Positions 9,314 to 20,674 of a DNA stretch of 64,000 nucleotides are shown here, piece by piece. A model generated the notes under the pieces. That model had not been told where the DNA came from. It made no database searches and was given only the letters and a program-made list of their open reading frames with translations. Location of the stretch: contig OZ038388.1 in NCBI GenBank assembly GCA_964036045.1, positions 3,722,935-3,786,934 of the forward strand, read 5' to 3'. The translations under genes were made by a program, and so were the position numbers. How positions within the stretch are numbered: position 1 is the stretch's first letter; every line of letters starts with the position of its first letter. This stretch comes from Eutreptiella sp. 'Long Island Sound 2002'. Its lineage: Eukaryota; Euglenozoa; Euglenophyceae; Eutreptiales; Eutreptiaceae.

Positions 9314-11389
9314 AAATCCATACCGACATGCGTTTGCGGTGCACAACCCTAAATCGTACCACTTTTGTCTCCATGCTATCCTTTTTTCGCAATGCATGTC
9401 GCGCAGCTGGCCATCAAGGGAGAGCGGAACCGACTATTCAAGCGCTTGCTCAAGTGCATGTTGTTAGAAGTTTTGATGGCGTGTATGCGCAAAAGCATAG
9501 ACATTTGCACCATTCACGTTTGTCATTCTGGTATGGAATTCTATTGAACGTTGTGGTGGCAAACGGTCAATCCGATGAAAAGTTGAGTAGGTCCATTTCT
9601 TGCCTACCCTTCTGTGATTATGCTTGATAGTGAGGGTGTCTCCATAAGAGTCCCTCTCGGCTGCACCGCTTCACCCCACATCAAGCCGAGGTCCCGGCCC
9701 GAACTTCAACCTAAAACGGGGCATCCACCGTCGAAGCACGACAAAGGCAAGCCGAGAGGAAGCGGCCGCTTTCCTCTCATGCAAAATAATGAAAGCAAAA
9801 CGAAATTGTTGGGCGTGTCGCTTTTCGCTAGTTGTGAGCATATTCTTCGCACGATTGCAATTTGGGGCGCCGGTGGCCGCCCTCGGGTATTAGTACTTTA
9901 GTATGTGGTCCCACGGTTCTGTTTGGGTGAGTTTTGAAGCTTGCTTAAGGAGCGTTGATGTGACATCATGTGTGCATGTATGTCTTAACATCAATGCCCC
10001 CGCAAAGCACCATGGGTTTTTGGATTGGAATAGTTCTAAATTTTCATATACATACATATACGCAGAGTTGTATCATTCCGGGGTTCTTCGGCAAGGCCTC
10101 CACTTGGAGGGGGTGAATGATGATGAAGCGGCTGGGTGGGGCTCTCGGCTGGACAGCTGGGTGGGGAAAATTTTGGGATGACTTGATAGTCGACTTAGTT
10201 GCGGCATGAGTAGATTTGGACACCACGAAGAAGTGGGGTCGGGGGGTGTCGCGCGCACTGCTTTGGGCAAAGAGGGGGTACGAGGGTCGGAAATCGGGCA
10301 TTACAGCCGAAGGTACTGGCCAAAATGGCACCTCCAGATCTCAAATATCTAGGTCAGCATCCATTTGTGACTTTGGTTGACCGATGGATCGAGATTTTGC
10401 GAAAATGGAATGCAAAATAGTGTTCACGTCACAGTGAGCATAATTTTGACTCTTTTGAATCGATTTTCAACTTTCAAAGAAGCACATTCTCATTGTCAGA
10501 CTTTGGGTACAAATGATGGCTTGCGGTATTCGTCAAAATAATAGTGATAATATTGTGTAGAAGTGCACAATTCCTCCTGCCCGTATCGTACTGTAACGCC
10601 ATTCCTTCCCCTAGGTGTGCTACTTTTCTCGTTTATGTCTATCCCTCACACACCCATAGCGAGGCTGCTTATTCAGCCTTCGCCGGTGTCACACCAAAGG
10701 TCATAGCCGACTATTTTTTTTTTTGAAACACAGCAAATTTAACAAAGTGAGCGGCCTGATCACGGGCATAGCGTTCGTAACGAGCCGAAGTTCATCGAAG
10801 GACAGCCCCTCTATGTACATAGGAAGTCATGCACGCCGACGGTTCCCGTTCACCACTTGGAGCTTTACCCACCTAGCCTCTCACTCCATCAAACTAATTA
10901 CCAGCTGCAGGACTGATTATCATACAGGTACCCTTGGGTGCAGAAGCAATGAGCCGACCTGTCCCTATGGGTAAGGATGATTAGTTTTGGAAGCCAAGAA
11001 TACACGGCTAGCCGTGAGGTGCGACACGGACGCGGTCTGCCGTCCTTAGGGCCATAAGCCTTCCTAGGTGGGACCGTGTCTGCCATGCTCAGCCTCAGGG
11101 TGATGTGCAAGGATCAGCGTGGTCGGGGACACCATCTACTGTCCACAGGGCCTCGTAGCCTACCGTGGCGGGACGGTATCTTGCCCAATCCGCTCGCTTG
11201 TCCATGTACCCTTGGACGGGACGCACAGGACAAGAACATGGAAAAGGGGGGGGGGGGGGGATGGGATGTACGTGCATGGTTTCATGCTTGAGGGGGGGTG
11301 TGTAACCAGCCGTGACGTGATAGGGGTTGGTAGTCGCAGAGGTAGGCATGGGGTTTGCACAACACTGAATTTTTTTTTTTCCTAACCGA
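9314..11389. other. no supported gene
   Basis: Mostly mixed-composition sequence. It holds a T homopolymer near 10,715-10,724, a G homopolymer near 11,247-11,260, and short direct CA/TG tracts. I see no tRNA, transposon or domain-bearing ORF. The right edge adjoins the palindrome. Confidence 0.4.
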
Positions 11390-12758
11390 CTATTGCTGCC
11401 CCCCCTAGTGAGCCCAACTTTTGGGCTAACGCTCTTTAGGAGTAAGAGCAAAAGCCCAATCTACTGGAGGAGATGTGGCGTGTGTGCTAAGAGCATACCA
11501 AACGCCCGTTTTGCCAAAGGCCGAAAGAAGACCCACACCCATGAGCACATAAATAAGCATGCGGGACATCAAACACCACTACAATACACCCATTAGTGAT
11601 GGCACCAGCCAATGGGGCCGTAATGGCCCTCTTGTAGCAAAACAATAAACAATAGGGTGCTAGTAAGCAACCCAAGCGTGGCAAGTTGCCGTGCTAAGGC
11701 TTGGAGGGAAGGAGTGTGCTGGCTGTGCACGCAGCTTGAAGGAGGCTCTTGTTGATGATGAAGTTGTTGATTGAGATTGTTTTTTTCTTTTTGTGATCCG
11801 TGCTCCTTTTTTGGGTGGGTGAATTTGCAGCATTTCACCCTTACCTGTGCCCATCTGCAAATAGAGGCGATGGAGTGGTTCCCCTTATTGGCCTTATTGG
11901 CCAGTCAAACTACCGTTCGCCGTATTGTATAGGTGTTGGGAGTAGCCTCTCAGTAGGTCAGAGCAACTACTCACAGGCAAGCAAGCTTAAGGTATACACT
12001 CCACACGTTCCCCTTGGAACGTAGGGTGGAGCCTGGGTAACCTAAGCCAGGTTTACTGTACGTGTTACGCGTGAATGGTGTACCGTACGAGTAAGAAAAA
12101 GTCACTGCCATGTCTTTCTTGGAGGGCTTGATCCAAGCCAAGCCCCCCTTGAAACCGTTTTGTTGATGCTAAGACTTACTTCATCATTTTTACCTCTCTT
12201 TTAGAGCTTGAAGTACACTTTCTCAAAGTAACTAGGGTTACAACCCTAGCCCCTCATGAAGTTCACCCCTACCACTCAACTGAGCGGAGGTATCTTCCTT
12301 CATGGAGGATATACCGAAATAAAATAGGCATGTCATGCCTAAGGCCTTGGAGGTTAAGCCTAGTGGTCTCCCACCCCAAGAGCCCTATATTCAACTGGTT
12401 CTACCACTTATTGTGGTTCTACTTTTTAACTGTTTCTGAATTCAGTTGCTTGGCCAAGTCACATTCTGTGTCTGGCCTAACTCCTTTGCCCCACATTCCT
12501 AACCAACTCCATTTCATCCAAAAGAGTGCACATGAAGTGCTTGATGCTAATTGTTTTATCCATTGGTGATTGAATCTTTGTACTCAAGCCTGTTTTGTCT
12601 ATTTGCAGCCCTTCTGTGATACACTGGATTTCAAAACTATTCATTGAGTCGATCCACATGCTGTTCTTGCTCTACTTGCTGCTTTCGTTTGGTTTTCCAA
12701 CATCAAAACCTGCAGGATTTCATCAAAACTATTAGGGCACTAATCAGGGACATCTTTC
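11390..12758 (+). repeat. left arm of a large imperfect palindrome
   Basis: This arm is the inverse complement of parts of 13,635-16,255. Matching blocks seen directly include GTGCACATGAAGTGC, the TATACCGAAATAAAATAGGC block with its flanks, GTCACTGCCATGTCTTTCTT, GGTAACCTAA with AAGGTTTAC, and GGCTTGGAGGGAAGG. The best aligned 450 bp (12,088-12,545 against 13,890-14,345) appears roughly 85-90% identical by eye. No transposase gene was found. It could be a foldback-type element or an old inverted duplication. Confidence 0.75.
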
Positions 12759-13634
12759 CGGTAGCAGAGGCAACCCTTGAGAACCTTTAGAACCGACTCT
12801 GAGAAGTACACAAGCCAAAACCAGAAACAATATGTCCACACCATCAGTACAACTGTCTGCCAGGACCTGGCCAATTCGGAGTGTACAAGTACAACTTGGG
12901 AACAGTGCGCCCATCCCAATGAGTGAGCCCAAGCTCAGAGTTTGTGACGGGTTATGCCTAGCAGGGGGCTGCCCGCAGCCAGATCGCGACCCTGTAGCTT
13001 AGGATGCCGGCGCGCATGCACAAATAAGGGATTTTACGCTCTTGAAAAGTTCGGTTTTATATGGAAATTTCCGTTTGTAATTCTGGGTATTTAACCATGG
13101 TCTGGACATGAAGGATTTTGACAATTTCAGACGTACAGACATTCCGACGTAGAGACCTGTGACGGATTTGGATTTGTGCTATTGCTTCGTCGTGCGGTAG
13201 ATCTGCAAATTGTTCACCAAGAGTCCGGATCAGTACCCCGTAGGGTATACAAAATTGTCAAACTACTGAAGGGCAGTGGCGGAGATGGTAGCTGAGAGGA
13301 TGAATATTCCTATTGAACAGAGTTCACGAGAGGCTATTCAAAAAATGAACTTCCGATGCTTACGGAAGCTGGGTTCTGAGAATACAGATGTGTTGTCTCA
13401 AGTTAACGAAGAGTTGCTGCGCTGGGAACAAATGAAAATGAGTCGCTACAATGAAAATTAACTAAGAAACATTCGCCGTGTTGGGGTTTTTTGCACTTTG
13501 GAGACCAACAGGGCACGTCTAGCGAGCGCAGAATTACGATCACTTAGGCGGCTCAAGTTGCATGGTCAAAATGTGCCCAAAACTGCCTCTCCACGGCACT
13601 GCTAAAAAATAGTCCTTTTGGGGGGGACCTAAAA
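12759..13634. other. spacer of the palindrome
   Basis: Unique sequence of 876 bp between the two arms. It contains the 58-codon ORF listed separately and a repeated G/A-rich motif set near 13,120-13,170. No terminal repeats mark it as a separate insertion. Confidence 0.5.
13285..13461 (+). CDS. possible small ORF in palindrome spacer
   Basis: ATG-started frame of 58 codons in the loop. It begins MVAERMNIPIEQSSREAIQ and ends QVNEELLRWEQMKMSRYNEN. It is charged and helical, unlike the random frames around it. An AG acceptor-like site lies a few bases upstream of the in-frame region, so it could also be an exon. No family is recognised and no second frame supports it. Confidence 0.25.
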   Translation: MVAERMNIPIEQSSREAIQKMNFRCLRKLGSENTDVLSQVNEELLRWEQMKMSRYNEN

Positions 13635-16255
13635 AGAAAGATGTCCTTGATTGATGCCCTAGATATTTTGATGAAATCCTGCAGGTTTTGAAGTTGAAAA
13701 CCCAAACCAAAGCAGCAAGTAGAGCAAGAACAGGATGTGGATCGAATCAATGATTGGTTTTGGAATCCAGTGTAACACAGAAGGGCTGCAGATAGACAGT
13801 GCAGGTATAAATACAAAGATTGAATCACAAAGGGATAATACAAAAGATTTTATATGAAAATTGGACTGACTCAGGCCTCCAAGATAGCAATAGGCACTTC
13901 ATGTGCACTCTTTTGGGTGAAATGGTGCTGGTTAGGAATGTGGGGCATAGATGTCAGGCCAACACAGAAAATGACTTGGCCAAGCAACTGAAATCAGAAA
14001 CAGTTAAAAAGTAGGACCACAATAAGTGGTGGAAACAATTGAGTATAGGGGTCTTGGGGTGGGATACCACTAGGCTTAACCTCCAAGGCCTAAAGCATGA
14101 AATGCCTATTTTATTTCGGTATATCCTCCATGAAGGAAGGTACCTCCGCTCAGTTGATTGGTAGGGGTGAACTTCATGGGGGGCTAGGGTTACAACCCCA
14201 GTAACTTTGAGAAAGTGTACCAAAAGCTTCAAAAGAGTGATAAAAATACTTAAGTTAGTCTTAGCATCAGCAAAAGGGTTTTAAGGGGGGCTTGGCCTGG
14301 ATCAAGCCCTCCAAGAAAGACATGGCAGTGACTTTTTCTTACTCCCCCCTGGAGTACTAGTTAGCTAAGCTAGTAGGACCAAGGAAAAAGGCTCAAAAGG
14401 ACTCCCTCCCTAGAGGATATGTGCTTGCCCACTAGGGTACAATCGAATCTAATGCAACGGCTATCGCTGTATAAACAGTTTTTTAGTAAATGTCCTGATC
14501 AAGGGCGAGGGCGGAGGAATACTCCCATTGGAGGACACAAATCTCCAGGAGCTGGAAAAAATAGAAAATGTAACCAACAGGGAGTGAGTGCTGCGGTTTA
14601 GCGGAAGGGGTAGCGATTAACAAGTCAAATCGCTAAAAATTGACGAAATCACGCGGGAAATCGTCATTTTTACACATAACTCAAAGTCGCGGACAAGCGC
14701 AAAGGAAGCGGACTTCAAAAACAAGGTTGCGCAAGCGTAAACGGCTTTTGAAAGAGAAGGTATGAGCCGTAGTTTTTAAAGTCTTAAAGGAAATTTTTGC
14801 ACAGTTGCATCAAAATTTTCATAAACTTCAGAGAAAAGTTTTCAAGTCGAACCCACACCACAGAGCACGTGGACAACCCACCTCCCAGATATGCCAGTGT
14901 CATCTCACACGCATGCATTGCGTTCGTGTTGGTTGCTTCGTTAAAACGTTAGGGTTGTCAACGCTGTGTTCGTTGGGGGTTCCGGCGCTCATCTCCTTTG
15001 CTCTGCACACGTCAAAACAGGAATGAAAGGTATGCGATGCGAATGGAGCGCGCAGCGCGCACGTAGGGGTAGAATATGCGCTGTGCTCGCGATGCATGTG
15101 CCTAATTGAGGCATTCACACGCTGTGACGCTTTCCCTGTACCCCATTTCATCCTTGATTTCTCTTCATAGGTAAGGAAAGAAAATGTTTGCTCGTGTGTA
15201 GCCGTAGCGTTAAAGTAGGGTTGCTTAAAATGCTTAGGCTTGTTTAAAACTCGCAATAGGGTTGCTTTGCGTTCGCTTCACTTCGGCATTCACAAGATGC
15301 ATGGTGAGTAAGGTAGGTTAGCCCAGGTGGGGCCCACCTCTTGGTTGAGTGAGTGGTTGTGGTCCTGCCTCCCTTCCCTAAATGCGTGCACACGATGCAT
15401 TAAAGGGTAGGCGACGGGAAATGCGCACGGTAAACCTTGTTTAGGTTACCCAAGGGCTCCTCGGTACGTTCTTTAAGAGAACCTGAGGTGTCCCTTAACG
15501 CTTGCTTGCTTGACACGGCGTGTTTGAGGACAGTGTATTATAGGTCACACTGAGAAGCGTATAATACGTGGAGTGTGGCTTGGTTCCTCAGCCGCAAACA
15601 CCCCTTCATTTGCCTTTGTTCTACAGGTGGGAGAGGTTCAGGGTGATTGGTGCACGCAGCAGCTGCCTTCGGCAGCTACCCATTTTTCTGCCCCAGCCAA
15701 ACAGGGGCGCTGATCATACAATCAATTGACTGCGCCTCAGCCAGGAGTGGCGTGGGCAGTTCGACTCCATCGACATCCGCGCTGTGCACGCAACAAGAGC
15801 ACCCCTTCCCTCCAAGCCCTAGCAGGGAAACGTATTGTGACGTCCCTGCTAGGCCACAGTTGCTTAGCAGCGCTGTGTTCTCTTGTCTTCTTCACACGAG
15901 GGTCATTAGGACCCGAGACTTCATTGACAGCAACACCAAGTAGCGTGTGTAGGGGTTAGGGTCAGCAGGCCTGCCAGGAGTTGAGTGCAGGTGATGAGTG
16001 CTCACCCTGCCTTCGAAGGCCGGTGCTAGCGTTGTTGCGTGTACTGTAGTGGTGTCTCCTGTCCCGCGTGCTTTTCCTCGTGGTCAGGGGAGTGCGTTAG
16101 CTTTTGGCCTGTAGCAAAAATGGGCGTTTTGTATGCCCTTAGCACACTTGGCCACCCCTCCCCTCTAGTAGGTAGGGCTTTTGCCGTCTTCCCCCAAGGA
16201 TAGGCGCCAGCACAGAAATTGGGCGCCATAGAAGTGGTAATAGTACCTGATTAGG
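13635..16255 (-). repeat. right arm of the large palindrome, with a 1.07-kb extra segment
   Basis: Inverse complement of the left arm in two parts: 13,635-14,347 matches 12,088-12,758, and about 15,418-16,255 matches 11,390-12,070. The 14,350-15,417 segment has no counterpart on the left. It was either inserted here or deleted there. The outer part is more diverged than the inner part. Confidence 0.7.
14350..15417. other. unpaired segment inside the right palindrome arm
   Basis: No coding region or terminal repeats are evident. It contains direct repeats such as AGGGTTGCTT and a GCGCGCAGCGCGC palindrome near 15,050. Confidence 0.4.
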
Positions 16256-16612
16256 ACCTTCGGTCCGACGTTAGCGAAGCCCGGTCTCCGGGAGCCACGC
16301 TGGGGAGAGAAGTGAGACACACACATACATACGTAGCACACATAGGGGTATGGTAAACCCTGTAAGGAAGGGTAGAACCCCATGGGTCTGGACCAGTTAG
16401 GGGTCCTAACTGTGGGCTCGCTTGTCCCCAAGGAGGGAAGGCACACCTTGCCTCATAACACCTTGCTTGTCATTCCCCCCTGGTGTAGTAAGCCACCGTT
16501 CTTCGTTGGCTCCCCAAGGTCATTACATTAGGGCAGTCCCCATGCAACCCATGGTCTACAAGGCATACACTCGCTGGGTGGTTGCAACCCTAATAAGCGG
16601 CCACCTGGCCCA

Positions 16613-17151
16613 GCTGGAAACCATAGGCATGGGTCTGCAGGGCACAGACAGGGTCACTGCAGTGCTGAGTACACTTGTCAGTAGTCTGACACAGGGAAAT
16701 TAGTTTCGCTTTCTACGCTGGGACATAGTCTCAGCACGGGTTGGGAGCTGCCCCTGGTTGTTCTCAACGAGGTAGGTGCGGAAGATGGGGTTGATATTCC
16801 CATCTGGTTGTATGAAGGCTGACATAGGTTCCTCGGTCGCCTCAGATGACCCATAGCCATCCCACAGGGGTAGGAATTTGCAGCCCTGTTTATACTCGTG
16901 GCGAGCAATACCTGCAACCACGTAGTAACCATCGACTGCCATCTCATCGGCAGTCATCTCTTCGAGTTCGTCTGCCTCCTCTGGACTGGCAGCGTTCTCT
17001 AGGTCTATACGCTCGACCTCACTGTCGCTGAGACGCCACTCATCCCAAGACAAGTCGTCAGGGGAGTGATAGTGCCTCAACTGTTTAGGTGCACACAGCA
17101 GTTCACCACCTAGACGTGGACTGCACCTGACATGGATCCTGGATCCATCTA
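16613..17151 (-). pseudogene. 3' fragment of an RT-B-type Ty3/gypsy polyprotein (chromodomain end)
   Basis: A 539-bp segment that matches 32,004-32,542 over exactly the same length with about seven substitutions by eye. It encodes the last roughly 150 residues of the RT-B polyprotein: a beta-barrel-like region (GSRIHVRCSPRLGGELL), an acidic linker, then a chromodomain-like end (GYYVVAGIARHEYK, WDGYGSSEATEEPMSAF) and the terminal QRRKRN stop. The coding frame is lost at 17,152, where the sequence changes abruptly to a GGTA repeat. It is a truncated copy without its own LTR or promoter. Confidence 0.8.
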
Positions 17152-18100
17152 GGTAGGTAGGTAGGTGCACTCGGTCGTGGAGAGGTGCCCCATGGTTCCC
17201 CCTGGCGTCGCCCTCGTGACGAACAGGAAGAGGCTCCGCACGTGAAGAGGCGAGGCGGCTTACATCCCGCTAGACCTGACTGTTGGCCTCCAACAAAGCG
17301 GCTCCGGGTAACACCGGGAGGGCTGATCGCCGCCAGCGTGACGTGCTTGTCTCGCCGGGAGGGTGTGCCCCCGTGCTTGCGCATGTCCCCTCCTTTGGGC
17401 GGAACCCTAGGGGTTCACCGGACTTCCTGGCGTATCCCGTTCCCAAGGCATGCATGCATTTTCTTGGTACTAGGGTTCCGAGGCGCTTGGGTGTCGCACG
17501 CTCCGCCTCGAGTCCCAAAGCAGCGCAGGCCTTAGGATGCAGCCTTACCCCCGGTCGCCGGATCTCGTTTGGCCGGGTCACCTGCATGGCACGGGCTGCC
17601 TCAGTGCCCGGGCTGTGGGCACTGGGTTTCCTACTGTTGTGCGGCATTTGTGTTTGGGTCCGGTTCGCGGTTGGGTGTTCGTTTTGTTAACCCCGCCAGT
17701 CCTGGCTGGGGTCTTGGGTGGGCGTGTTTGGGCACGGTTTGTGGTGTTGTCCCCCTAGTGTCGGCTGTCTGTGGTGTTCGTGTGTGGGGTTCGGTTTCGG
17801 CCTGCTTTTGGGACGTGTGTGGTTGCGTGGGCGCCCCGCTTGCCCCCTGCCGTTTCCGGTTCTGGCGTGCGGTGTGGGCTTGTGTGCTGGGCCCGGGTCT
17901 CGGCTGTGCCCAGCCCTTCTTGGCTGGGTTGTCGGGGTGTGTTTTTTGCGCTTTTTTTTTTTTTTTTTTTTTTGGGGTGTTCGTGTCCCGGGACTTTTGG
18001 TCCCTGTCTCCCCATCCCCTTTCTTTCGGGCTGGGTTGCTGGCTCTTTTTTTTTTTTTTTTCCTTTTTTTTTTTTTCTTTTCTCTCTGTGTGCTACTCCC
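17152..18100. other. GC- and GT-rich transition into the tandem array
   Basis: Begins with four GGTA repeats. From about 17,560 the plus strand becomes depleted in A. Degenerate array motifs occur at about 17,692 (CCAGTCCTGGCTGGGG) and about 17,907 (CCTTCTTGGCTGGG). Two T-rich homopolymer blocks lie near 17,951-17,973 and 18,038-18,077. The many long frames here come from the lack of A on this strand and are not genes. Confidence 0.5.
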
Positions 18101-18497
18101 CGCCACTCCTGGCTGGGTTTCGCTGCCGGTGGTGGTGGGCGGTCCCCGCCACTCCTGGCTGGGGTCCGCTGGCGGCGGTGGTGTGTGGTGTGTGGTGTGT
18201 GGCGGTGGTGTGTTGGTGGGGTTGTGGCTGGTGTGTGGTGTGGTTGGTCCCTCGCCACTCCTGGCGGAGGTTCCTGTGTGCTACTCCCCGCCACTCCTGG
18301 CTGGGTTTCGCTGCCGGTGGTGGTGGGCGGTCCCCGCCACTCCTGGCTGGGGTCCGCTGGCGGCGGTGGTGTGTGGTGTGTGGTGTGTGGCGGTGGTGTG
18401 TTGGTGGGGTTGTGGCTGGTGTGTGGTGTGGTTGGTCCCTCGCCACTCCTGGCGGAGGTTCCTGTGTGCTACTCCCCGCCACTCCTGGCTGGGTTTC
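18101..18497 (+). repeat. tandem array, left part (units of about 188 bp)
   Basis: Units start at 18,101, 18,289 and 18,477, each opening with CGCCACTCCTGGCTGGGTTT. Each unit carries the CACTCCTGGC motif three times plus GTGTGGTGTGTGG tracts. The third unit is cut after 21 bp by the RT-A insertion and resumes at 29,263. The right end, 18,493-18,497 (GTTTC), is one copy of the RT-A target duplication. Confidence 0.92.
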
Positions 18498-19029
18498 TGA
18501 AAGTGCTGCCCTGGGTCGTTGTGGGTGCCGGAGGGCTCGGGGCCGGCAAGACCAGAGGGGCAGGCACGCGAGGAGTCTTCCTGGATGTTGTTATTGGGGG
18601 TAGAACCAGAGACACGGACACCAACGGAGGCGAGAGCAGCGACAACAGAAGCAAGGTCCATGCTGATTGTGGTCCGGCAGAAAATCCCAGTCTATGAAGA
18701 AAATTGAGGGGAATTATTCTAAATACATCTGAGTGTCCAAAACTGTCCGAAAGAATTTAAATAATCCATTTATGTAAAATTGTCTGGCCGATCAGGCCCG
18801 CGAGCGCGCGTCAGCGGCAAATGGCGATTCCAGCTAAAATAGCGGAACGCGGCGGATTTACGGGAAATGGACCGCGGAATCAAATCCGGCATATCAGAAA
18901 TATATAGGAAATATCCTGTGACTGAGCTGCGAGGCGGCAATTCCGCCAAAGCAAAGAAAATGACCAAAATGTAGCCAATCTGGACAGAATGTCTGAAAAT
19001 CTGAGCAGATGGGGCTAGCCGCACTTACA
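18498..19029 (-). repeat. RT-A 3' LTR
   Basis: A 532-bp copy identical to 28,731-29,262 except at one position: G here, C there, in the gag-coding part (Pro versus Ala codon). On the minus strand it starts TGTAAGTGCGG and ends GCACTTTCA. It carries the same TATATATTT box (18,898-18,906) and the same in-frame gag N-terminus. Read here, that frame runs out into the array instead of into gag. Confidence 0.95.
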
Positions 19030-19039
19030 CTCCCCCTCC
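19030..19039 (-). promoter_or_regulatory. RT-A polypurine tract
   Basis: GGAGGGGGAG on the minus strand directly abuts the TG start of the 3' LTR. This is the expected position and composition for the primer of plus-strand DNA synthesis. Confidence 0.85.
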
Positions 19040-20674
19040 AAAAACACACTGGGGTGTGTCGCTACGTCCACGAAGAACGTAGTGCGGGTAAGTCCCAGAA
19101 AAACATAGAAATGTAGCCTCGATGGGGCGAAATCTGCTTGATCTGACCTGATTTGGGCTGAATTGGCACTGAATCAGGCTGGATGAACCTGAAATGAGAC
19201 GGAATGAGAAGTGACGAACAGTCCTCCGTGCAGTAAAACATTAGGTCAAGGGCTAAAAAGCATGTAAACGTATCGAGAATCGATACCAAACCATGCATTG
19301 GTTGAGAATGAGGTAGATTATTGGTGGATTGAGTGGGGGGATCAAGAATTGGAGTGACATCTCAGCGCTCTGGCACAGTTTCGCTGTCGCGGGCACGCTA
19401 CGGTGTCCTCGCCGAACTCTACATCGTGTTATCCCGCTTTTCTCGTTCTGAAAAGTACAGCATGTGGCTCAGATTTGGCGCATCTGGTGGATGATCACAA
19501 GATTCAGCAAAAATGAGAATGAATTTGAGCAGAGATTGAGGGGATTAAGCAATCACAGAGTGGTTAAATAAATACACATGTAGTCTACAGACCCTAAGTG
19601 AACCACCGAAGGTAGAGATGTTCTTCTGTTCACTTAGATCTAAACAGATCTTCGAGGAATGATGGGAGATGACAAGGAAATCAATCTAAATTGTCCTAAC
19701 ATGAGTACATTCCCTGAGATGAAGGTGAAATGAAGCGGAATGTCTGGAACTGAAACTGCTAACACTTTCGTTTAGACTAAAGTTAATATATATTGTCGTT
19801 AATTCAGCTCAATTGTGCTTTCCGGCACGTTGGTTCGCGAGCATCTAACAGATTCTATGAAAATGTGGATCATGTGATGATGCATCATGATGGGACATGC
19901 TGGCCCTGGATCCTTGGCATGTAACGCGCCGAAGGTTCACTGAAGGCGCTTTACTGACAGTATATAACTGAGAGACACCGAATTTACAATGGCGGTGGTG
20001 TCAATCGACTTGGACAAGGCCAATCTTTCGATGAAATCCCACAAGACACTTGGATTCACCATTCTCGACAGTTTCTGGTCGAATTGAGCTCACATTGGCG
20101 TGTGCCAAAATTACAACGAAGCTTACGGACTTCAGAGGTTGCTGTTAGAAGTCCCTAGAGCTCCTAGATGAAGATTGTCTGAACAATTGACGTCTGGGTT
20201 TCGTACAACAGTGGCAGAATGATGGACAAACCTGAGAAATTCAAGGTAAATTTGAGGATCCTGGATCTGAATCTGGACTTTGGCGTCAGCATCACAGCAA
20301 ATGAAGGTGAGATCTGAGTTCCTGGCGTCGCCTCTAGGGCAGCCAGTACTACAGGGGTTGCCTGTAGGGGTGAATGTCGCTGGCCAGCGTTTTGATTATG
20401 TACATTTGCTTCCATCTGCACGAGTAGCCAAATTCCAAAGATGCACAGACCAACAGAGACAAGATTACCCCGAATCTGCCTGAATTAAGCCTGAGTTTGG
20501 TTTTTTCTGAACACGGCAGCACACTCCGTCAGCGTATCTACGCCTTGTCTGCCGAACGGAGACCAAAGAAAAGTTGATTGACGTCAAATTATCAAACATT
20601 CGCAGTTCTCCACATCATGACATAAACAGAAAGAATGAACAGTGGATTGCGCAGAATGTGGTAGGATGGCTTCC
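19040..20674 (-). other. RT-A long 3' untranslated region
   Basis: About 1.6 kb between the pol stop and the polypurine tract. No frame longer than about 90 codons and no envelope-like membrane protein is seen. It is unusually long for a Ty3/gypsy element, so it may carry RNA structure or packaging signals. That is inference only. Confidence 0.6.

Noticed and set aside
17569-18697. Plus-strand frames of 260-344 codons next to the array
   Set aside because: Same cause: A-poor composition and T homopolymers give runs of Phe, Cys, Val and Gly; no protein signature.
19040-20674. An envelope-like gene after RT-A pol
   Set aside because: No frame of sufficient length and no signal peptide or membrane segment.
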